From NCBI RefSeq assembly GCF_002005205.3, contig NZ_CP019701.2, positions 62,001 to 126,000 of the forward strand: a stretch of DNA of 64,000 nucleotides. Reading direction: 5' to 3'. Of the stretch, positions 1-9,450 are shown piece by piece. The notes beneath the pieces are model-generated. The model did no database searches. It was not told the origin of the DNA and saw only the letters and a program-made list of their open reading frames with translations. How positions within the stretch are numbered: position 1 is the first letter of the stretch; every line of letters begins with the position of its first letter. The position numbers were made by a program, and so were the translations under genes. The stretch comes from Rhizobium rhizogenes. Its GTDB lineage: Bacteria; Pseudomonadota; Alphaproteobacteria; Rhizobiales; Rhizobiaceae.

Positions 1-1914
1 TATGAAAAGGCCGCGGAGCGCGCCTACAAGGGCGAGGCGCTCAACCGTCTTGTCACGGCGGTCGTGATGGAGGCGCGCGGCGTATATGCCGCCCCCGATA
101 TAACAAAGGCCGCACCCTTCGCGGATGGCATCGTCAAGAACCTCGACGCCATGGAAAAGCTGATCGGCACATGGACCCCTCTTGTTCCGGCGGAACAGAA
201 GGCGGCCTTTGATAACCTCTCCAGCCGCTTCAAGGAATTCAAGGCATTCCGCCTGGAAACCGCGCGGCTTGCCCGTGAGGCCAGCCCGCAGGCGGCCAAC
301 CTGCAGGGCAACAATGAGGCGAACCGCGCCAACCGCAAGGCCTATCAGGCCGAAATCGATGCGGTGGTGAAGAACGACATTGCCGAGCTTGAGGAGGTCA
401 AGGCTGGCATAGACGGTTTTGTGACGACTACCTTCTGGCTGGTCATTATCGTCACCGGCAGCGGCATATTGGCCGGCGCTGCGTTCGGTCTCTATATCGG
501 CGCGCGTCAGCTGAGCGCACCCATCCGCAGGGTTTCACAGGTCATGAATGCCGTGGCGGACGGAAATCTGGACGCGGATGTGCCCTATCTCGGCCAGAAC
601 GACGAAATCGGCGAAATGGCCGCTGCCGTCGAGGTCTTCAAGAAGAACGGTCGCGAAGTACGCCGCATGAATGCGCAGGAAACCGCCATGCGTGCCAAGA
701 GCGATGATCTGCAGGCCGGCATGGCCATCGTTGTTGATGCCGCGGCAGGGGGTGATTTCAGCCGCCGCATCAACAAGGATTACGGCGACGAAAACCTCAA
801 CCGCTTTGCTGCAACGATCAACGCCCTGCTCATCGGAGTGGACAATGGTGTCTCCGAGACCAGCCGTGTCATCGAGGGGCTGGCACGGGGCGACCTGACG
901 GAAAAGATGGATGGCGAGTTCCGTGGTGTGTTCGCCGAGCTCCAGTCCAACGTCAACCAGACGCTGGCCAAGCTGCGCGAAACGATGCGCGAGGTGCGCA
1001 GCAGCACGGAAGGTATCAGCGGGAATGCCAACGAGCTGCGTTCGGCGGCCGATGACCTCTCGAAGCGGACGGAACAGCAGGCCGCGGCGCTGGAGGAGAC
1101 CTCCGCTGCTCTGGACGAGATCACCGCCGTGGTCCGCAACTCCACCGATCGCGCGCAGGAAGCCAGTGCCATGGTTGCCGAAACCAAGCAGAAGACGGAA
1201 GAATCCGCCAATGTCGTGCGCGATGCCGTCTCTGCCATGGATCGCATCGAGCACGCCTCGCGCGAAATCAGCCAGATCATCAACGTCATTGACGAGATCG
1301 CCTTCCAGACGAACCTTCTGGCACTGAATGCGGGTGTGGAAGCCGCCCGCGCCGGCGAGGCGGGCAAAGGCTTTGCCGTCGTCGCGCAGGAGGTTCGTGA
1401 GCTGGCACAGCGTTCCGCAACGGCTGCGAAGGATATCAAGGCGCTGATCACGAAGTCCGGCGAAGAGGTGGGACGTGGCGTGTCGCTGGTGCAGAAGACG
1501 GGTAGCGCACTGAGCGAGATCGAGACGCGCGTCCTGTCGATCAATGACCACATCCATTCGATAGCCACGGCGGCGCGGGAGCAGTCCACGGGATTGCACG
1601 AGGTCAATACCGCGATCAACCAGATGGACCAGGTGACCCAGCGCAATGCGGCCATGGTGGAGGAGACCTCGGCGGCGACGCACAAGCTGAGCAGCGAGGC
1701 GGAGCATCTCGTCACCCTGGTGTCGCGCTTCAAGGTCGGTGTCGAGGACGCCCAGATCCGCACCCGCATGGAGCAGCCCATGCGGCCCGTTGCCGTATCC
1801 GGCAGGGCGGCCGCGGTGGCTTCCCCGGCCCGCACATTGATGAACAGCGTCAGCCGCGCTCTCAATGCGCAACCGGCCGCCGTGCCGGCGCAGGGAGACT
1901 GGCAGGAGTTCTAA
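1..1914 (+). CDS. Methyl-accepting chemotaxis protein (5' end missing)
   Basis: Membrane receptor that signals to CheA/CheW. The reading frame is open to the left edge of the window, so the N-terminus and first membrane segment lie outside; 637 codons are visible. In order: the end of a periplasmic helical sensor region, one membrane segment around visible residues 140-162, a HAMP region, a second HAMP-like stretch around 245-305, and a long methyl-accepting coiled coil containing the conserved hairpin tip ([27 protein letters not shown]). The protein ends in DWQEF, which resembles the C-terminal pentapeptide (NWETF type) that tethers CheR and CheB. No other chemotaxis gene is visible, so the ligand cannot be guessed. 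Family call is certain. Confidence 0.96.
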   Translation, partial: YEKAAERAYKGEALNRLVTAVVMEARGVYAAPDITKAAPFADGIVKNLDAMEKLIGTWTPLVPAEQKAAFDNLSSRFKEFKAFRLETARLAREASPQAANLQGNNEANRANRKAYQAEIDAVVKNDIAELEEVKAGIDGFVTTTFWLVIIVTGSGILAGAAFGLYIGARQLSAPIRRVSQVMNAVADGNLDADVPYLGQNDEIGEMAAAVEVFKKNGREVRRMNAQETAMRAKSDDLQAGMAIVVDAAAGGDFSRRINKDYGDENLNRFAATINALLIGVDNGVSETSRVIEGLARGDLTEKMDGEFRGVFAELQSNVNQTLAKLRETMREVRSSTEGISGNANELRSAADDLSKRTEQQAAALEETSAALDEITAVVRNSTDRAQEASAMVAETKQKTEESANVVRDAVSAMDRIEHASREISQIINVIDEIAFQTNLLALNAGVEAARAGEAGKGFAVVAQEVRELAQRSATAAKDIKALITKSGEEVGRGVSLVQKTGSALSEIETRVLSINDHIHSIATAAREQSTGLHEVNTAINQMDQVTQRNAAMVEETSAATHKLSSEAEHLVTLVSRFKVGVEDAQIRTRMEQPMRPVAVSGRAAAVASPARTLMNSVSRALNAQPAAVPAQGDWQEF

Positions 1915-1934
1915 TGGAGCCGGCAGGCGGTTTT

Positions 1935-1981
1935 GCCTGAAACCCGCCATGCCTGAAACCCGCCATGCTTGAAACGCCGCC
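1935..1981. repeat. Short 16-base tandem repeat after the chemotaxis gene
   Basis: The unit GCCTGAAACCCGCCAT occurs twice in direct succession (1935-1950, 1951-1966) and is followed by a degenerate third copy (1967-1981) that runs into the terminator stem. It is non-coding and probably arose by slippage. Confidence 0.7.
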
Positions 1982-1998
1982 TTCGGGCGGCGTTTGTT
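1972..1998 (+). terminator. Intrinsic terminator of the chemotaxis gene
   Basis: AACGCCGCC pairs with GGCGGCGTT around a TTCG tetraloop, followed by the T-rich stretch TTTGTTT. It lies about 60 bases after the stop codon. Confidence 0.85.
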
Positions 1999-2121
1999 TA
2001 GGGCGCTGAGAACGTTTGTTTCGCAGTGCATTGGAAAAATGTCAGTTAGGTCCTATTATCATACGTGCATATAAATCGAGCCGTTCAACCGAAGCGGCAG
2101 CGCGCATAGGATCAGGGCCCG

Positions 2122-3597
2122 GTGTTTTCTAAAGGCGTAGACAGCTTGGACCGCACGGAGGACAATCCGGCGCACTGCATGCCGGGATTGACCGCAGGTC
2201 TCTCGGGACGCCTGCTGCTGCTCACGGTCATTTTCGTGATGATCGCCGAAGTGTTGATCTTTGTTCCTTCCGTCGCCAATATGCGCCTTTCCTGGCTGCG
2301 GGATCGCCTGAACACGGCCGCCGCCGCCGGCGCGGTGATTGACGGCCTGCAGGCCGAATTGCCGCGAAGCGTGCAGAACGATACGCTGATGGCAACCGGC
2401 GCGAAGCTTATTGCCCTGCGCAAGGATGGCACCTCGCGCCTGCTTGCCGTGGCGGAAACGCCGCCCGGGGTGGACGAGCAATATGACCTTTCCGATGTGT
2501 CGCAGCTGGCTGCGGTGCGGGATGCCTTTTCCACATTGCTGTTCGGCGGCAACCGCGTCATCCGCGTCTTCGACGTTGTCGGCGATAGCGACACCATCAT
2601 CGAGCTGGTGCTCGGCGAATACAAGCTGCGGGCGGCCATGCTCGCTTATGCCCGCAATGTGTTCCTGATCTCCATCGTCCTGTCGCTCATCACCGCCGGC
2701 CTCATCTTCGTCTCCATCAACCGCATCATGATCCGGCCGATACGCCGGCTGACGCTTGGCATGCAGCAATTCTCGGAAGATCCAGGTAATCCCGAGCGGA
2801 TTTTCGTACCCGAGGAGGGAACCGACGAGCTGGCCGTTGCGGGCCGTCACCTTGCCGACATGCAGACTGAATTGCAGAAAACGCTCAGGCAGCAGAAGAA
2901 CCTTGTGGATCTCGGGCTGGCGGTTTCGAAGATCAACCACGATATGCGCAACATCCTGTCTTCCGCGCAGCTTATGTCGGACCGTCTGGTGGATGCCAAG
3001 GACCCTATGGTTCGAAGCTTCGCGCCGAAACTGCTGCGCACGATCGACCGCGCCGTGGCCTATACCGGCGAGGTTCTGGCCTATGGCCAGGCGACGGAGG
3101 GCGCGCCAAAACGCAAGATGGTTCACCTCAGCCTCCTGGTCAGGGATGTGCGGGACATTCTGGCGTTGGACCCGGAAAACGGCATCGAGTTTCAGGACAG
3201 CGTGCCCGTTGATCTCACGGTCGACGCGGATGCCGAGCAGCTGTTCCGGGTGATCCACAATCTCTGTCGCAATGCCGTTCAGGCCCTGCAATCGGATGCG
3301 ACAAATGCCGCGCCACGACATTTGTCGATTGCCGCCCAGAGGGCGGGCAGTGTCGTCAGCATCGTCATCGACGACAATGGACCGGGAATGCCACGCAAGG
3401 CAAAGGAAAACCTGTTTTCCGCTTTCCGGGGGTCGGCCCGTTCCGGCGGCACCGGCCTTGGCCTCGTCATTGCGCGCGAACTGGTGCTTGCCCATGGCGG
3501 CACCATCGCGCTTGTCGAAAAGCCCGGTCCGGGTACGCAGTTCCGCATCGAGATCGCCGACCGTGCCGCCACCGTGCAGGCAGCCCGAACCGCCTGA
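2122..3597 (+). CDS. Sensor histidine kinase, orphan
   Basis: Two-component sensor of 491 residues. Membrane segments lie around residues 28-50 and 175-197 with a periplasmic domain of about 125 residues between them, then a HAMP linker, a dimerisation helix with phospho-acceptor His in INHDMRN (near 273), and an ATP-binding domain with N box (HNLCRNAVQAL), G1 (DDNGPGMP) and G2 (GGTGLGL). The start is a GTG with only a weak purine stretch in front; an ATG at 2179 would remove 19 residues. No response regulator is adjacent, so partner and signal are unknown. The H box (HDMRN) differs from the common HELRTPL form. Confidence 0.9.
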   Translation: MFSKGVDSLDRTEDNPAHCMPGLTAGLSGRLLLLTVIFVMIAEVLIFVPSVANMRLSWLRDRLNTAAAAGAVIDGLQAELPRSVQNDTLMATGAKLIALRKDGTSRLLAVAETPPGVDEQYDLSDVSQLAAVRDAFSTLLFGGNRVIRVFDVVGDSDTIIELVLGEYKLRAAMLAYARNVFLISIVLSLITAGLIFVSINRIMIRPIRRLTLGMQQFSEDPGNPERIFVPEEGTDELAVAGRHLADMQTELQKTLRQQKNLVDLGLAVSKINHDMRNILSSAQLMSDRLVDAKDPMVRSFAPKLLRTIDRAVAYTGEVLAYGQATEGAPKRKMVHLSLLVRDVRDILALDPENGIEFQDSVPVDLTVDADAEQLFRVIHNLCRNAVQALQSDATNAAPRHLSIAAQRAGSVVSIVIDDNGPGMPRKAKENLFSAFRGSARSGGTGLGLVIARELVLAHGGTIALVEKPGPGTQFRIEIADRAATVQAARTA

Positions 3598-3814
3598 AAA
3601 CTCCCTTCGCCAGCGGGCCGCAGCCGTTGTCGCGTCTATCGGAAAAATGGCGATATGCACTCCACCGAAAATCATGCCTGTGAAATTTCGTTTATAATCA
3701 ATGAGATAAATGAATTGCTGCGGAAAAATGACAATTTCGAAGCGAAATCGCTTGCAATCGGAATGAGGACGTTTTAGAGGATCGCCACGCCACCGGAAAC
3801 GACCGGAACGGCAC

Positions 3815-3891
3815 GCACCCGTAGCTCAGCTGGATAGAGCACCAGACTACGAATCTGGGGGTCAGGAGTTCGAATCTCTTCGGGTGCGCCA
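3815..3891 (+). tRNA. tRNA-Arg (anticodon ACG)
   Basis: A 77-base cloverleaf. Acceptor arms GCACCCG and CGGGTGC pair perfectly and the gene encodes its own CCA end. The anticodon stem CCAGA/TCTGG carries the loop CTACGAA, which places ACG at 3849-3851. The T arm contains GTTCGAATC. Confidence 0.97.
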
Positions 3892-4447
3892 TTTCTTTCC
3901 CATTGTCGAGTGATACAATATTTGACCCTTTTGGCCACTATGTTGCCCTTGGGTCAGGGTTGCTGACGTTTCCCAACGATTCCAACCGTATGGGACCTGC
4001 CTTCAGGTGCTATTTTTGGTAATGTTTAGGGCGAAACGGCAGCCTTCGTATCAACCATCGCCGCTTGTCATGCTAGTTGAGGCTGTCGCATGTTTCGGGA
4101 ATTGCGCGTCGGTTTTAGCAGATCCCTCCGCAGTGGCCCGGCCGCGGAAACTCCTAAAACTCATTACATTACATATGTTTACCGCAGGTGGAGGATTCCG
4201 GTCATCTGCGCCACCGCCTCCTGAAACCATCAAATGGGCAAGGGGCGCAGGTTTTATGCTATCAGCGGTAGGCGAAATCCTGCATGTTTGGAGACGATGC
4301 GGCAGACCGGAGGATCAGAAATGCACCTTTACAGTGACAGTTTCGATGACGAGGGGCCCTGAGGTGTCCGCACAACCATGTTTGCGCAGTCATTGATGAT
4401 GGAAGTTGCGATGCTTCTTTCTGCCCGGCTCCAAGGTAATTTAGTTC
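3892..4447. other. 556-base gap without a convincing gene
   Basis: Between tRNA-Arg and the serine hydrolase gene no reading frame shows a recognisable family, a signal peptide or a credible ribosome site over useful length. A 129-codon frame (4007-4396) has an improbable composition and no recognisable domain. The only coding-like trace is a 13-residue frame at 4321 with a good ribosome site, listed separately. A tRNA 3' flank is a common place for integration and decay, but no integrase or direct repeat was seen. Confidence 0.6.
4321..4362 (+). pseudogene. Possible remnant of a YbhB/YbcL-type gene start
   Basis: A GGAGG ribosome site at 4309-4313 precedes an ATG that opens MHLYSDSFDDEGP and then meets TGA. 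This short peptide resembles the N-terminus of the YbhB/YbcL (PEBP, Raf-kinase-inhibitor-like) family, which often begins M-x-L-x-S-x-S-F. The downstream bases do not continue the family in any frame that I can follow. The similarity is short and from memory, so this is weak. Confidence 0.25.
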
Positions 4448-5452
4448 ATGCGCGTAGTTATTGCAGCCATCTCTCTATTCACGATCGTTCTGGCCGGAGG
4501 CGCGCAGGCGCAGCCTTGGCAAAGCGCCGATCCCGCTTCGACCGGCTGGTCCAGTGATAGGCTGAAGGCAGCGCAAGACTATGCCGCAAGCCTGAAGCCC
4601 ACGGCCGTCATGGTGGTGCAGGACGGCAAGGTGATCGCCAGTTGGGGGAATGTGTCCCGCAAGGTGAATGTCGCCTCCGTCCGCAAGAGCCTGTTGAGCG
4701 CGCTTTACGGCATCGCCGTTTCGGAAGGCCGGATCAGTCTCGCCAGCACCCTTGCCGAGTTGGGCATTGACGATAAGCCGCCGGCCCTCACGGTGGCCGA
4801 GAGGCAGGCGACCGCGCGCGATCTGCTCATGGCCCGATCCGGCATCTATCATCCTGCTGCCTATGAAACCGGCGACATGCGGCGCAACAGGCCGGAGCGC
4901 GGCAGTCACGCCCCCGGCACCTTCTGGTGGTATAATAATTGGGATTTCAATGCGCTCGGCACGATCTACCGGCAACAGACCGGCGATGATATTTTCCAGA
5001 GCTTCGCGCAGCGCATCGCCGCGCCGATTGGCATGGAAGATTTCTCGGCGCGTGACGGCAGGTATATCGCCGAACGTCAGTCGGAGCATTCCGCTTATCC
5101 GTTCAGCCTCAGCGCCAGAGACGCGGCCCGCTTCGGCCAGCTCTTTCTTGATGGCGGCCAGTGGAACGGTAGGCAGATCATTCCGGCCTCGTGGGTGAGG
5201 GAGTCCACGACCGCCTATTCCGTCACAGATCGCGGGAGCATGGGATACGGCTATCTTTGGTGGACGCTGAACCGCCAGGTCTTCGGCCCCGGCGCTGCCC
5301 TTGCATCCGGTTATGGCGGGCAGGCTATTGCCATCGTTCCGTCAAAGCGTTTGGTCGTGGTGCAGATCGTTGACCCGGCACAGAACGCGAAGGGCGTGCG
5401 AACCAGCCATTTCGTCAACCTGTTGCAGCAGCTCGCTGCCGCCGCGCCTTGA
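4448..5452 (+). CDS. Serine hydrolase, beta-lactamase class C-like fold
   Basis: Probable periplasmic esterase or peptidase of the penicillin-binding-protein/class C beta-lactamase superfamily, 334 residues. Residues 1-22 form a signal peptide (hydrophobic run ending in AQA). The nucleophile motif SxxK is SVRK at 77-80, and YNN near residue 163 fits the YxN motif. The third motif (KTG or HxG) appears replaced by GYGG near the C-terminus, as in some esterases of this family, so beta-lactamase activity is not implied. The next gene starts 6 bases after the stop, which suggests co-transcription. Confidence 0.88.
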   Translation: MRVVIAAISLFTIVLAGGAQAQPWQSADPASTGWSSDRLKAAQDYAASLKPTAVMVVQDGKVIASWGNVSRKVNVASVRKSLLSALYGIAVSEGRISLASTLAELGIDDKPPALTVAERQATARDLLMARSGIYHPAAYETGDMRRNRPERGSHAPGTFWWYNNWDFNALGTIYRQQTGDDIFQSFAQRIAAPIGMEDFSARDGRYIAERQSEHSAYPFSLSARDAARFGQLFLDGGQWNGRQIIPASWVRESTTAYSVTDRGSMGYGYLWWTLNRQVFGPGAALASGYGGQAIAIVPSKRLVVVQIVDPAQNAKGVRTSHFVNLLQQLAAAAP

Positions 5453-5458
5453 TGGACC

Positions 5459-6163
5459 ATGCAGGGAGCGGCAAGGGCGAAAGATCAGCTTAGCGGATGG
5501 AGCTTCGGTGCTTCGGCCCTCCTGCACGTCCTCGCATATGCGGTTATCTTTCTGCTGGCCGATCGGCCGCAATTGAAGCCCCCGCAGGAGCAAAGTGTCA
5601 ATGTGGAAATCGTGACCCTTCCGCCTCCGGTGGAAGAAAGGCACGAGCCGCCACAGCAGGTTTCCCCGTCTGAAACGCGCGCGGCATCGCAGGAAAACGA
5701 GCCGGGAGATCGTGCAGACACGTCGACAATTCCGCAGGTGGCGCTGCCTCACGATGAAATGCCAGCGATGGTGAAGCCGTCGCACATGCTGTCAGAGAAG
5801 GTTCTTGACGACCCCCGGAGCCGGAATGCGAGAAAGGAACTGGCGGCACTCGCACCCGCCGATCAGATCGAGCAGCTTTGCGGCCTCGAAGCCATGGCGC
5901 AGGTCGGAGAATGGAGCAAGAAGCTTCTGCCTGATCGTGTGGTCGCCTATGCGATGGAGGACCCGAAGATGGTCGGGAATGCCTTTTCGGCTGATGGCGC
6001 TGCGCTACACAGCAAACGGGATTGGTTCAAGCTTCAATTCAAATGCGAACTGACCCCGGATCACAAAAAGGTCGCAGCGTTTGAGTTCCTGATTGGAGAT
6101 CCGATCCCCCGGAAAGATTGGGCTGACCACAGCCTTTCCGACGAGGGCGGATCGCTCGATTGA
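5459..6163 (+). CDS. DUF930 domain protein, membrane-anchored
   Basis: A 234-residue protein of unknown role typical of Rhizobiales. A single membrane segment lies near residues 14-32, followed by a proline- and glutamate-rich linker (about 40-90), then a DUF930-type domain (about 115-225) with conserved Cys residues in EQLCGLEAM and FKCEL. The short cytoplasmic N-terminus, single helix and Pro-rich spacer recall TonB-like architecture, but no TonB C-terminal domain is present. It starts 6 bases after the serine hydrolase stop, so the pair is probably one transcript. Function unknown. Confidence 0.8.
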   Translation: MQGAARAKDQLSGWSFGASALLHVLAYAVIFLLADRPQLKPPQEQSVNVEIVTLPPPVEERHEPPQQVSPSETRAASQENEPGDRADTSTIPQVALPHDEMPAMVKPSHMLSEKVLDDPRSRNARKELAALAPADQIEQLCGLEAMAQVGEWSKKLLPDRVVAYAMEDPKMVGNAFSADGAALHSKRDWFKLQFKCELTPDHKKVAAFEFLIGDPIPRKDWADHSLSDEGGSLD

Positions 6164-6316
6164 ATGGCTTCGCCGGCACGGGCAAAATATCGTGTTATTC
6201 GGCACCCATGAAATCAAGTCCTGAGCCCATTGCGGTTTGATGTTATCGTTGCCTTCAGGCATTCCGCCCGCCTTGCGCCGGGGCGAATTTTGAACCTTCC
6301 TGAAACGTGCTAAAAT

Positions 6317-6333
6317 CATCCGGTTGCCGGATG
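6317..6333 (+). promoter_or_regulatory. Hairpin just upstream of the methyltransferase start
   Basis: CATCCGG and CCGGATG form a perfect 7-bp stem with a TTG loop, 17 bases before the start codon and directly next to the purine-rich ribosome site. It could modulate translation; it may also be chance. Confidence 0.35.
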
Positions 6334-6349
6334 GCCGGGGATAAAAGCC

Positions 6350-7162
6350 ATGTTGGAAGCGGACAGGGTCTTTGCAGGTTCGATTCCGGAAAATTACGAC
6401 CGCTATATGGTGCCGCTGATCTTCGCACCATTTGCCGCTGATCTGGCGCGGCGGGCGGCGGCCCTGATGCCTGTCGATATTCTGGAAATAGCCGCTGGCA
6501 CCGGGGTCGTGACACGCAACCTCGCTCCAAGATTGTCACCCGCCGCAAATTATGTCGTGACGGACCTCAACCAGCCGATGCTCGACTTTGCGGCGTCGCG
6601 ACAGGCGCTGGACAATCGCATAAAGTGGCAACAGGCGGATGCGCAGACGCTGCCGTTTGAAAGTGCGACTTTCGATCTGGTTTTTTGCCAGTTCGGCGCG
6701 ATGTTCTTTAACGACCGCCAGTCGGCCTATCGCGAGGCAAAACGGGTGTTGAAGCCAGGCGGACATTATTTGTTCAATGTATGGGACCGCATTGAGGAAA
6801 ACCACTTCGCGGATGATGTGACGAACGCTCTTGCCCGTCTGTTTCCGGATGACCCGCCACGTTTCATGGCCCGCACGCCGCATGGTTACCATGATACGGC
6901 ATTGATCCGCCGCGAGCTGGAGAAAGCCGGGTTTTCCCGCGTGTCGATCGAGACGGTGCCGGCGCAAAGCCACGCGCCGTCACCGCGCATTCCAGCCGTC
7001 GCCTATTGTCAGGGAACCGTCCTTCGAACCGAAATAGAAGCAAGGGCTCCGGGAACGCTGGATGCTGTAACGGATTACGCCGCCTCTGCGATTGAAGCGC
7101 GCCATGGCAGCGGTAAGATCGCCGCCAAAATCCAGGCGCATGTGATTCTTGCTGCCGTGTGA
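6350..7162 (+). CDS. SAM-dependent methyltransferase, class I
   Basis: A 270-residue soluble methyltransferase. Motif I is DILEIAAGTGVVTR (around 43-56), followed by the acidic strand end VVTDLNQPM and the motif LVFCQFGAMFF, as in the UbiE/BioC-like Methyltransf_11 group. The last 100 residues carry no recognisable specificity domain, so the substrate is unknown. Divided from both neighbours by more than 180 bases, it is probably transcribed alone. Confidence 0.85.
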   Translation: MLEADRVFAGSIPENYDRYMVPLIFAPFAADLARRAAALMPVDILEIAAGTGVVTRNLAPRLSPAANYVVTDLNQPMLDFAASRQALDNRIKWQQADAQTLPFESATFDLVFCQFGAMFFNDRQSAYREAKRVLKPGGHYLFNVWDRIEENHFADDVTNALARLFPDDPPRFMARTPHGYHDTALIRRELEKAGFSRVSIETVPAQSHAPSPRIPAVAYCQGTVLRTEIEARAPGTLDAVTDYAASAIEARHGSGKIAAKIQAHVILAAV

Positions 7163-7333
7163 AAAGACCCGCGCAACCGGGGAGTTTCCGGCCGATAGGG
7201 GCAGGCTTCCGAAATTTGAAAATATGCCCCCTACATATTAGTGGTTTTTGGGGAAGCCTGTGCCGTAGGGCTTAGCGATGAGCCGAGATTGCCGGGCTTT
7301 CCGATGTCACCGAAGTTTCGGTAAACCTTCGTC

Positions 7334-7350
7334 ATATTGTCATACAATAT
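7334..7350. promoter_or_regulatory. Palindromic operator, GntR/FadR-like, in front of the ABC operon
   Basis: ATATTGT-CAT-ACAATAT is a perfect inverted repeat. Its core TTGTCATACAA fits the TNGTNNNACNA pattern known for the FadR branch of GntR regulators. It lies 31 bases before the ATPase gene start, between promoter distance and ribosome site, where repressor binding would block transcription. No GntR gene is in the window. Confidence 0.55.
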
Positions 7351-7381
7351 AAGCATATGCGCTCCAGAAAAGGAGCGCAGA

Positions 7382-8527
7382 ATGACGCCACAATCACTTG
7401 AACTTTCAGGAATCGGCAAGGGCTTCGGGGCTGACGATGTTCTGAAGGAGATCGATCTCTCCATCCGTCCCGGTGAGTTTTTGTCCCTCGTCGGCATGTC
7501 GGGCTGCGGCAAGTCCACGCTCTTGCGCATCATCGCAGGGCTGGAAACCCCGGATCGCGGTTCGGTGTCGATCGGCGGGCAGGATGTCACGGAGATCGAT
7601 CCGAGCGACCGCAATCTGGCGATGGTGTTCCAGTCCTATGCGCTTTATCCGCATATGAGCGTGCGGCAGAATATCGCGACGCCGCTCAGGATGCGGCGTC
7701 TGCCCTTTTCCGCGCGCCTGCCGCTGATCGGACGGCTGGCGGCGCCGGCCCAGGCGCTCCGCGAGATCGACGCCGCCGTGGAGCAGGCGGCCGAGACCCT
7801 GCAGATCGCGCATCTGCTGGATCGCAGGCCGGCGCAGCTTTCCGGCGGTCAGCGCCAGCGCGTGGCGCTCGCCCGGGCGCTGGTGCGCTCACCCGCCGCC
7901 TTCCTGATGGATGAGCCGCTCTCGAACCTCGACGCAAAGCTTCGCGCCCATATGCGCGAGGAGTTGGCCGGCCTGCACCGCCGGCTCGGCGCAACCTTCA
8001 TCTACGTCACTCATGACCAGATCGAAGCAATGACCATGTCCGACCGGATCGCGCTGATGTCGGAAGGCCGTATCGAGCAGCTTGGCACGCCGGATGAGCT
8101 TTACCGGAAGCCTGCGACGCTAACGGTGGCGCGTTTCATCGGCACGCCTTCCATCAATCTGCTGCCGGTCGAAATCGGCACCGAAGGCAAGGTCACGGCC
8201 CTCGGGCGCGATCTGGGCCTGGAAGCCTCGGGCCGCGATGCCGGCCCCGCAACGCTTGGCCTGCGCGCCGAGGATCTGCGTCCGGGTATGGAGGGTTTTG
8301 CGGTGCGCGTGGTCCGCAGCGAAACCCATGGCGCCGACCGTTTCGTCAGCTGCCGTCTGTTGAGCGACGAGACGGTGGCCATCACCCTGCGTCAGGGCGC
8401 GGGCGAGGCGCTTGGCGCCGATGCGAATGGCACGATGATTGTCGGTTTTGCGCCGGAACGTGCCCATCTTTTCGCTGCCGATGGGCTGCGTCGCAAAACG
8501 ACCGTGCGTGAAAGGGTGCCGGCATGA
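7382..8527 (+). CDS. ABC transporter ATP-binding protein (UgpC/MalK type)
   Basis: Cytoplasmic ATPase of a carbohydrate-type importer, 381 residues. Walker A is GMSGCGKST, the signature is LSGGQRQR, Walker B is AFLMDEP, followed by the H loop (YVTHDQIEA). The C-terminal third is the regulatory OB-like domain seen in MalK/UgpC proteins. I chose the ATG at 7382 because AAAGGAG stands 6-8 bases in front; a frame 15 codons longer lacks one. It overlaps the next gene by 4 bases (ATGA). Confidence 0.93.
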   Translation: MTPQSLELSGIGKGFGADDVLKEIDLSIRPGEFLSLVGMSGCGKSTLLRIIAGLETPDRGSVSIGGQDVTEIDPSDRNLAMVFQSYALYPHMSVRQNIATPLRMRRLPFSARLPLIGRLAAPAQALREIDAAVEQAAETLQIAHLLDRRPAQLSGGQRQRVALARALVRSPAAFLMDEPLSNLDAKLRAHMREELAGLHRRLGATFIYVTHDQIEAMTMSDRIALMSEGRIEQLGTPDELYRKPATLTVARFIGTPSINLLPVEIGTEGKVTALGRDLGLEASGRDAGPATLGLRAEDLRPGMEGFAVRVVRSETHGADRFVSCRLLSDETVAITLRQGAGEALGADANGTMIVGFAPERAHLFAADGLRRKTTVRERVPA

Positions 8528-9450
8528 CGGCCGTCGATGTTTCCACGGCTGTGCGCGCTAAATCCCGCCCGCGTCTGTCGAAGGCGGACCGGCGGATGAT
8601 CTGGCGCGGGCTGATGTTCGCGGCGCCGGCAAGCCTGCTGCTGCTGGCCATCTATATTGTCCCGATGCTCGTTCTTGCCGGTTTTTCCGTCACGGATTAT
8701 CAGCTCGGCGCGCTCACCACCCGTTTTGTCGGCCTCGGCAATTTCGTCAAGGCATTCCAGGACCCGGTTTTCCTGCGCGCGCTGACGAATACCGCCATCT
8801 ATGCGGTCATCGTCATTCCCTTTGGCGTGTTTCTGGCGCTTGGCGTGGCGCTGCTCGTTTATAACCGTAAGCGCAGCCGCGCCTTCTGGGAAGTGGCCTA
8901 TTTCCTTCCCGTCACCGCAACGCTCGTCGCCATGGCGACGGTGTGGCAGTTCCTGCTGCACCCTTCCCTCGGTCCGGTGAATGCGGCGATCAAATGGCTG
9001 GGTTTCGAACCCGTCGCCTTCCTCTCCAATCCCGTCCTCCTCATCCCCACCATGGCGCTGATCGGCATCTGGCAGGTCCTAGGCTTCAACATGGTGCTGT
9101 TCCTCGCCGGGCTTACCGCCATCTCGAAGGATCTGCACGAGGCGGCGCGGCTGGATGGCGCCAAGAACCCGATCGACCGGTTTCTGACGGTGACATGGCC
9201 GATGCTTGGGCCGACGACCATGTTTGTGGTGGTCACCACCTCCATTTCGGCCTTCAAGGTCTTCGAGACGGTCGCCGTTCTCACCAAGGGCCGCTTCGGG
9301 TCGGAAACCCTGCTGTTCGACCTCTATCTCGAAGGTTTCGAATATTCCAACACCGGTTATGCCGCCGCGCTGACGGTGATCTTCCTCGCAATCGTGCTGG
9401 TGCTTTCAATCGGCCAGACGCTGCATATGGACCGGAAGGTGCATTACTGA
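8524..9450 (+). CDS. ABC transporter permease (UgpA/MalF type)
   Basis: Inner-membrane permease of 308 residues with six predicted membrane segments. The EAA loop that docks on the ATPase is visible as EAARLDGAKNPIDRFLTVTWP near residues 202-222. It is translationally coupled on both sides (ATGA with the ATPase gene, TGATG with the second permease). Confidence 0.92.
   Translation: MTAVDVSTAVRAKSRPRLSKADRRMIWRGLMFAAPASLLLLAIYIVPMLVLAGFSVTDYQLGALTTRFVGLGNFVKAFQDPVFLRALTNTAIYAVIVIPFGVFLALGVALLVYNRKRSRAFWEVAYFLPVTATLVAMATVWQFLLHPSLGPVNAAIKWLGFEPVAFLSNPVLLIPTMALIGIWQVLGFNMVLFLAGLTAISKDLHEAARLDGAKNPIDRFLTVTWPMLGPTTMFVVVTTSISAFKVFETVAVLTKGRFGSETLLFDLYLEGFEYSNTGYAAALTVIFLAIVLVLSIGQTLHMDRKVHY

Noticed and set aside
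535..2031. 498-codon frame on the minus strand opposite the chemotaxis receptor gene
   Set aside because: It lies antisense to a clear receptor gene. Its protein is His/Arg/Gly-rich without any domain, as expected of a shadow in GC-rich DNA.
2059..3675. 538-codon frame opposite the histidine kinase
   Set aside because: Antisense shadow; no domain, no ribosome site, composition untypical.
4007..4396. 129-codon frame in the gap after tRNA-Arg
   Set aside because: No ribosome site, no domain, and a composition with clusters of Pro, Cys and Arg that does not look coding.
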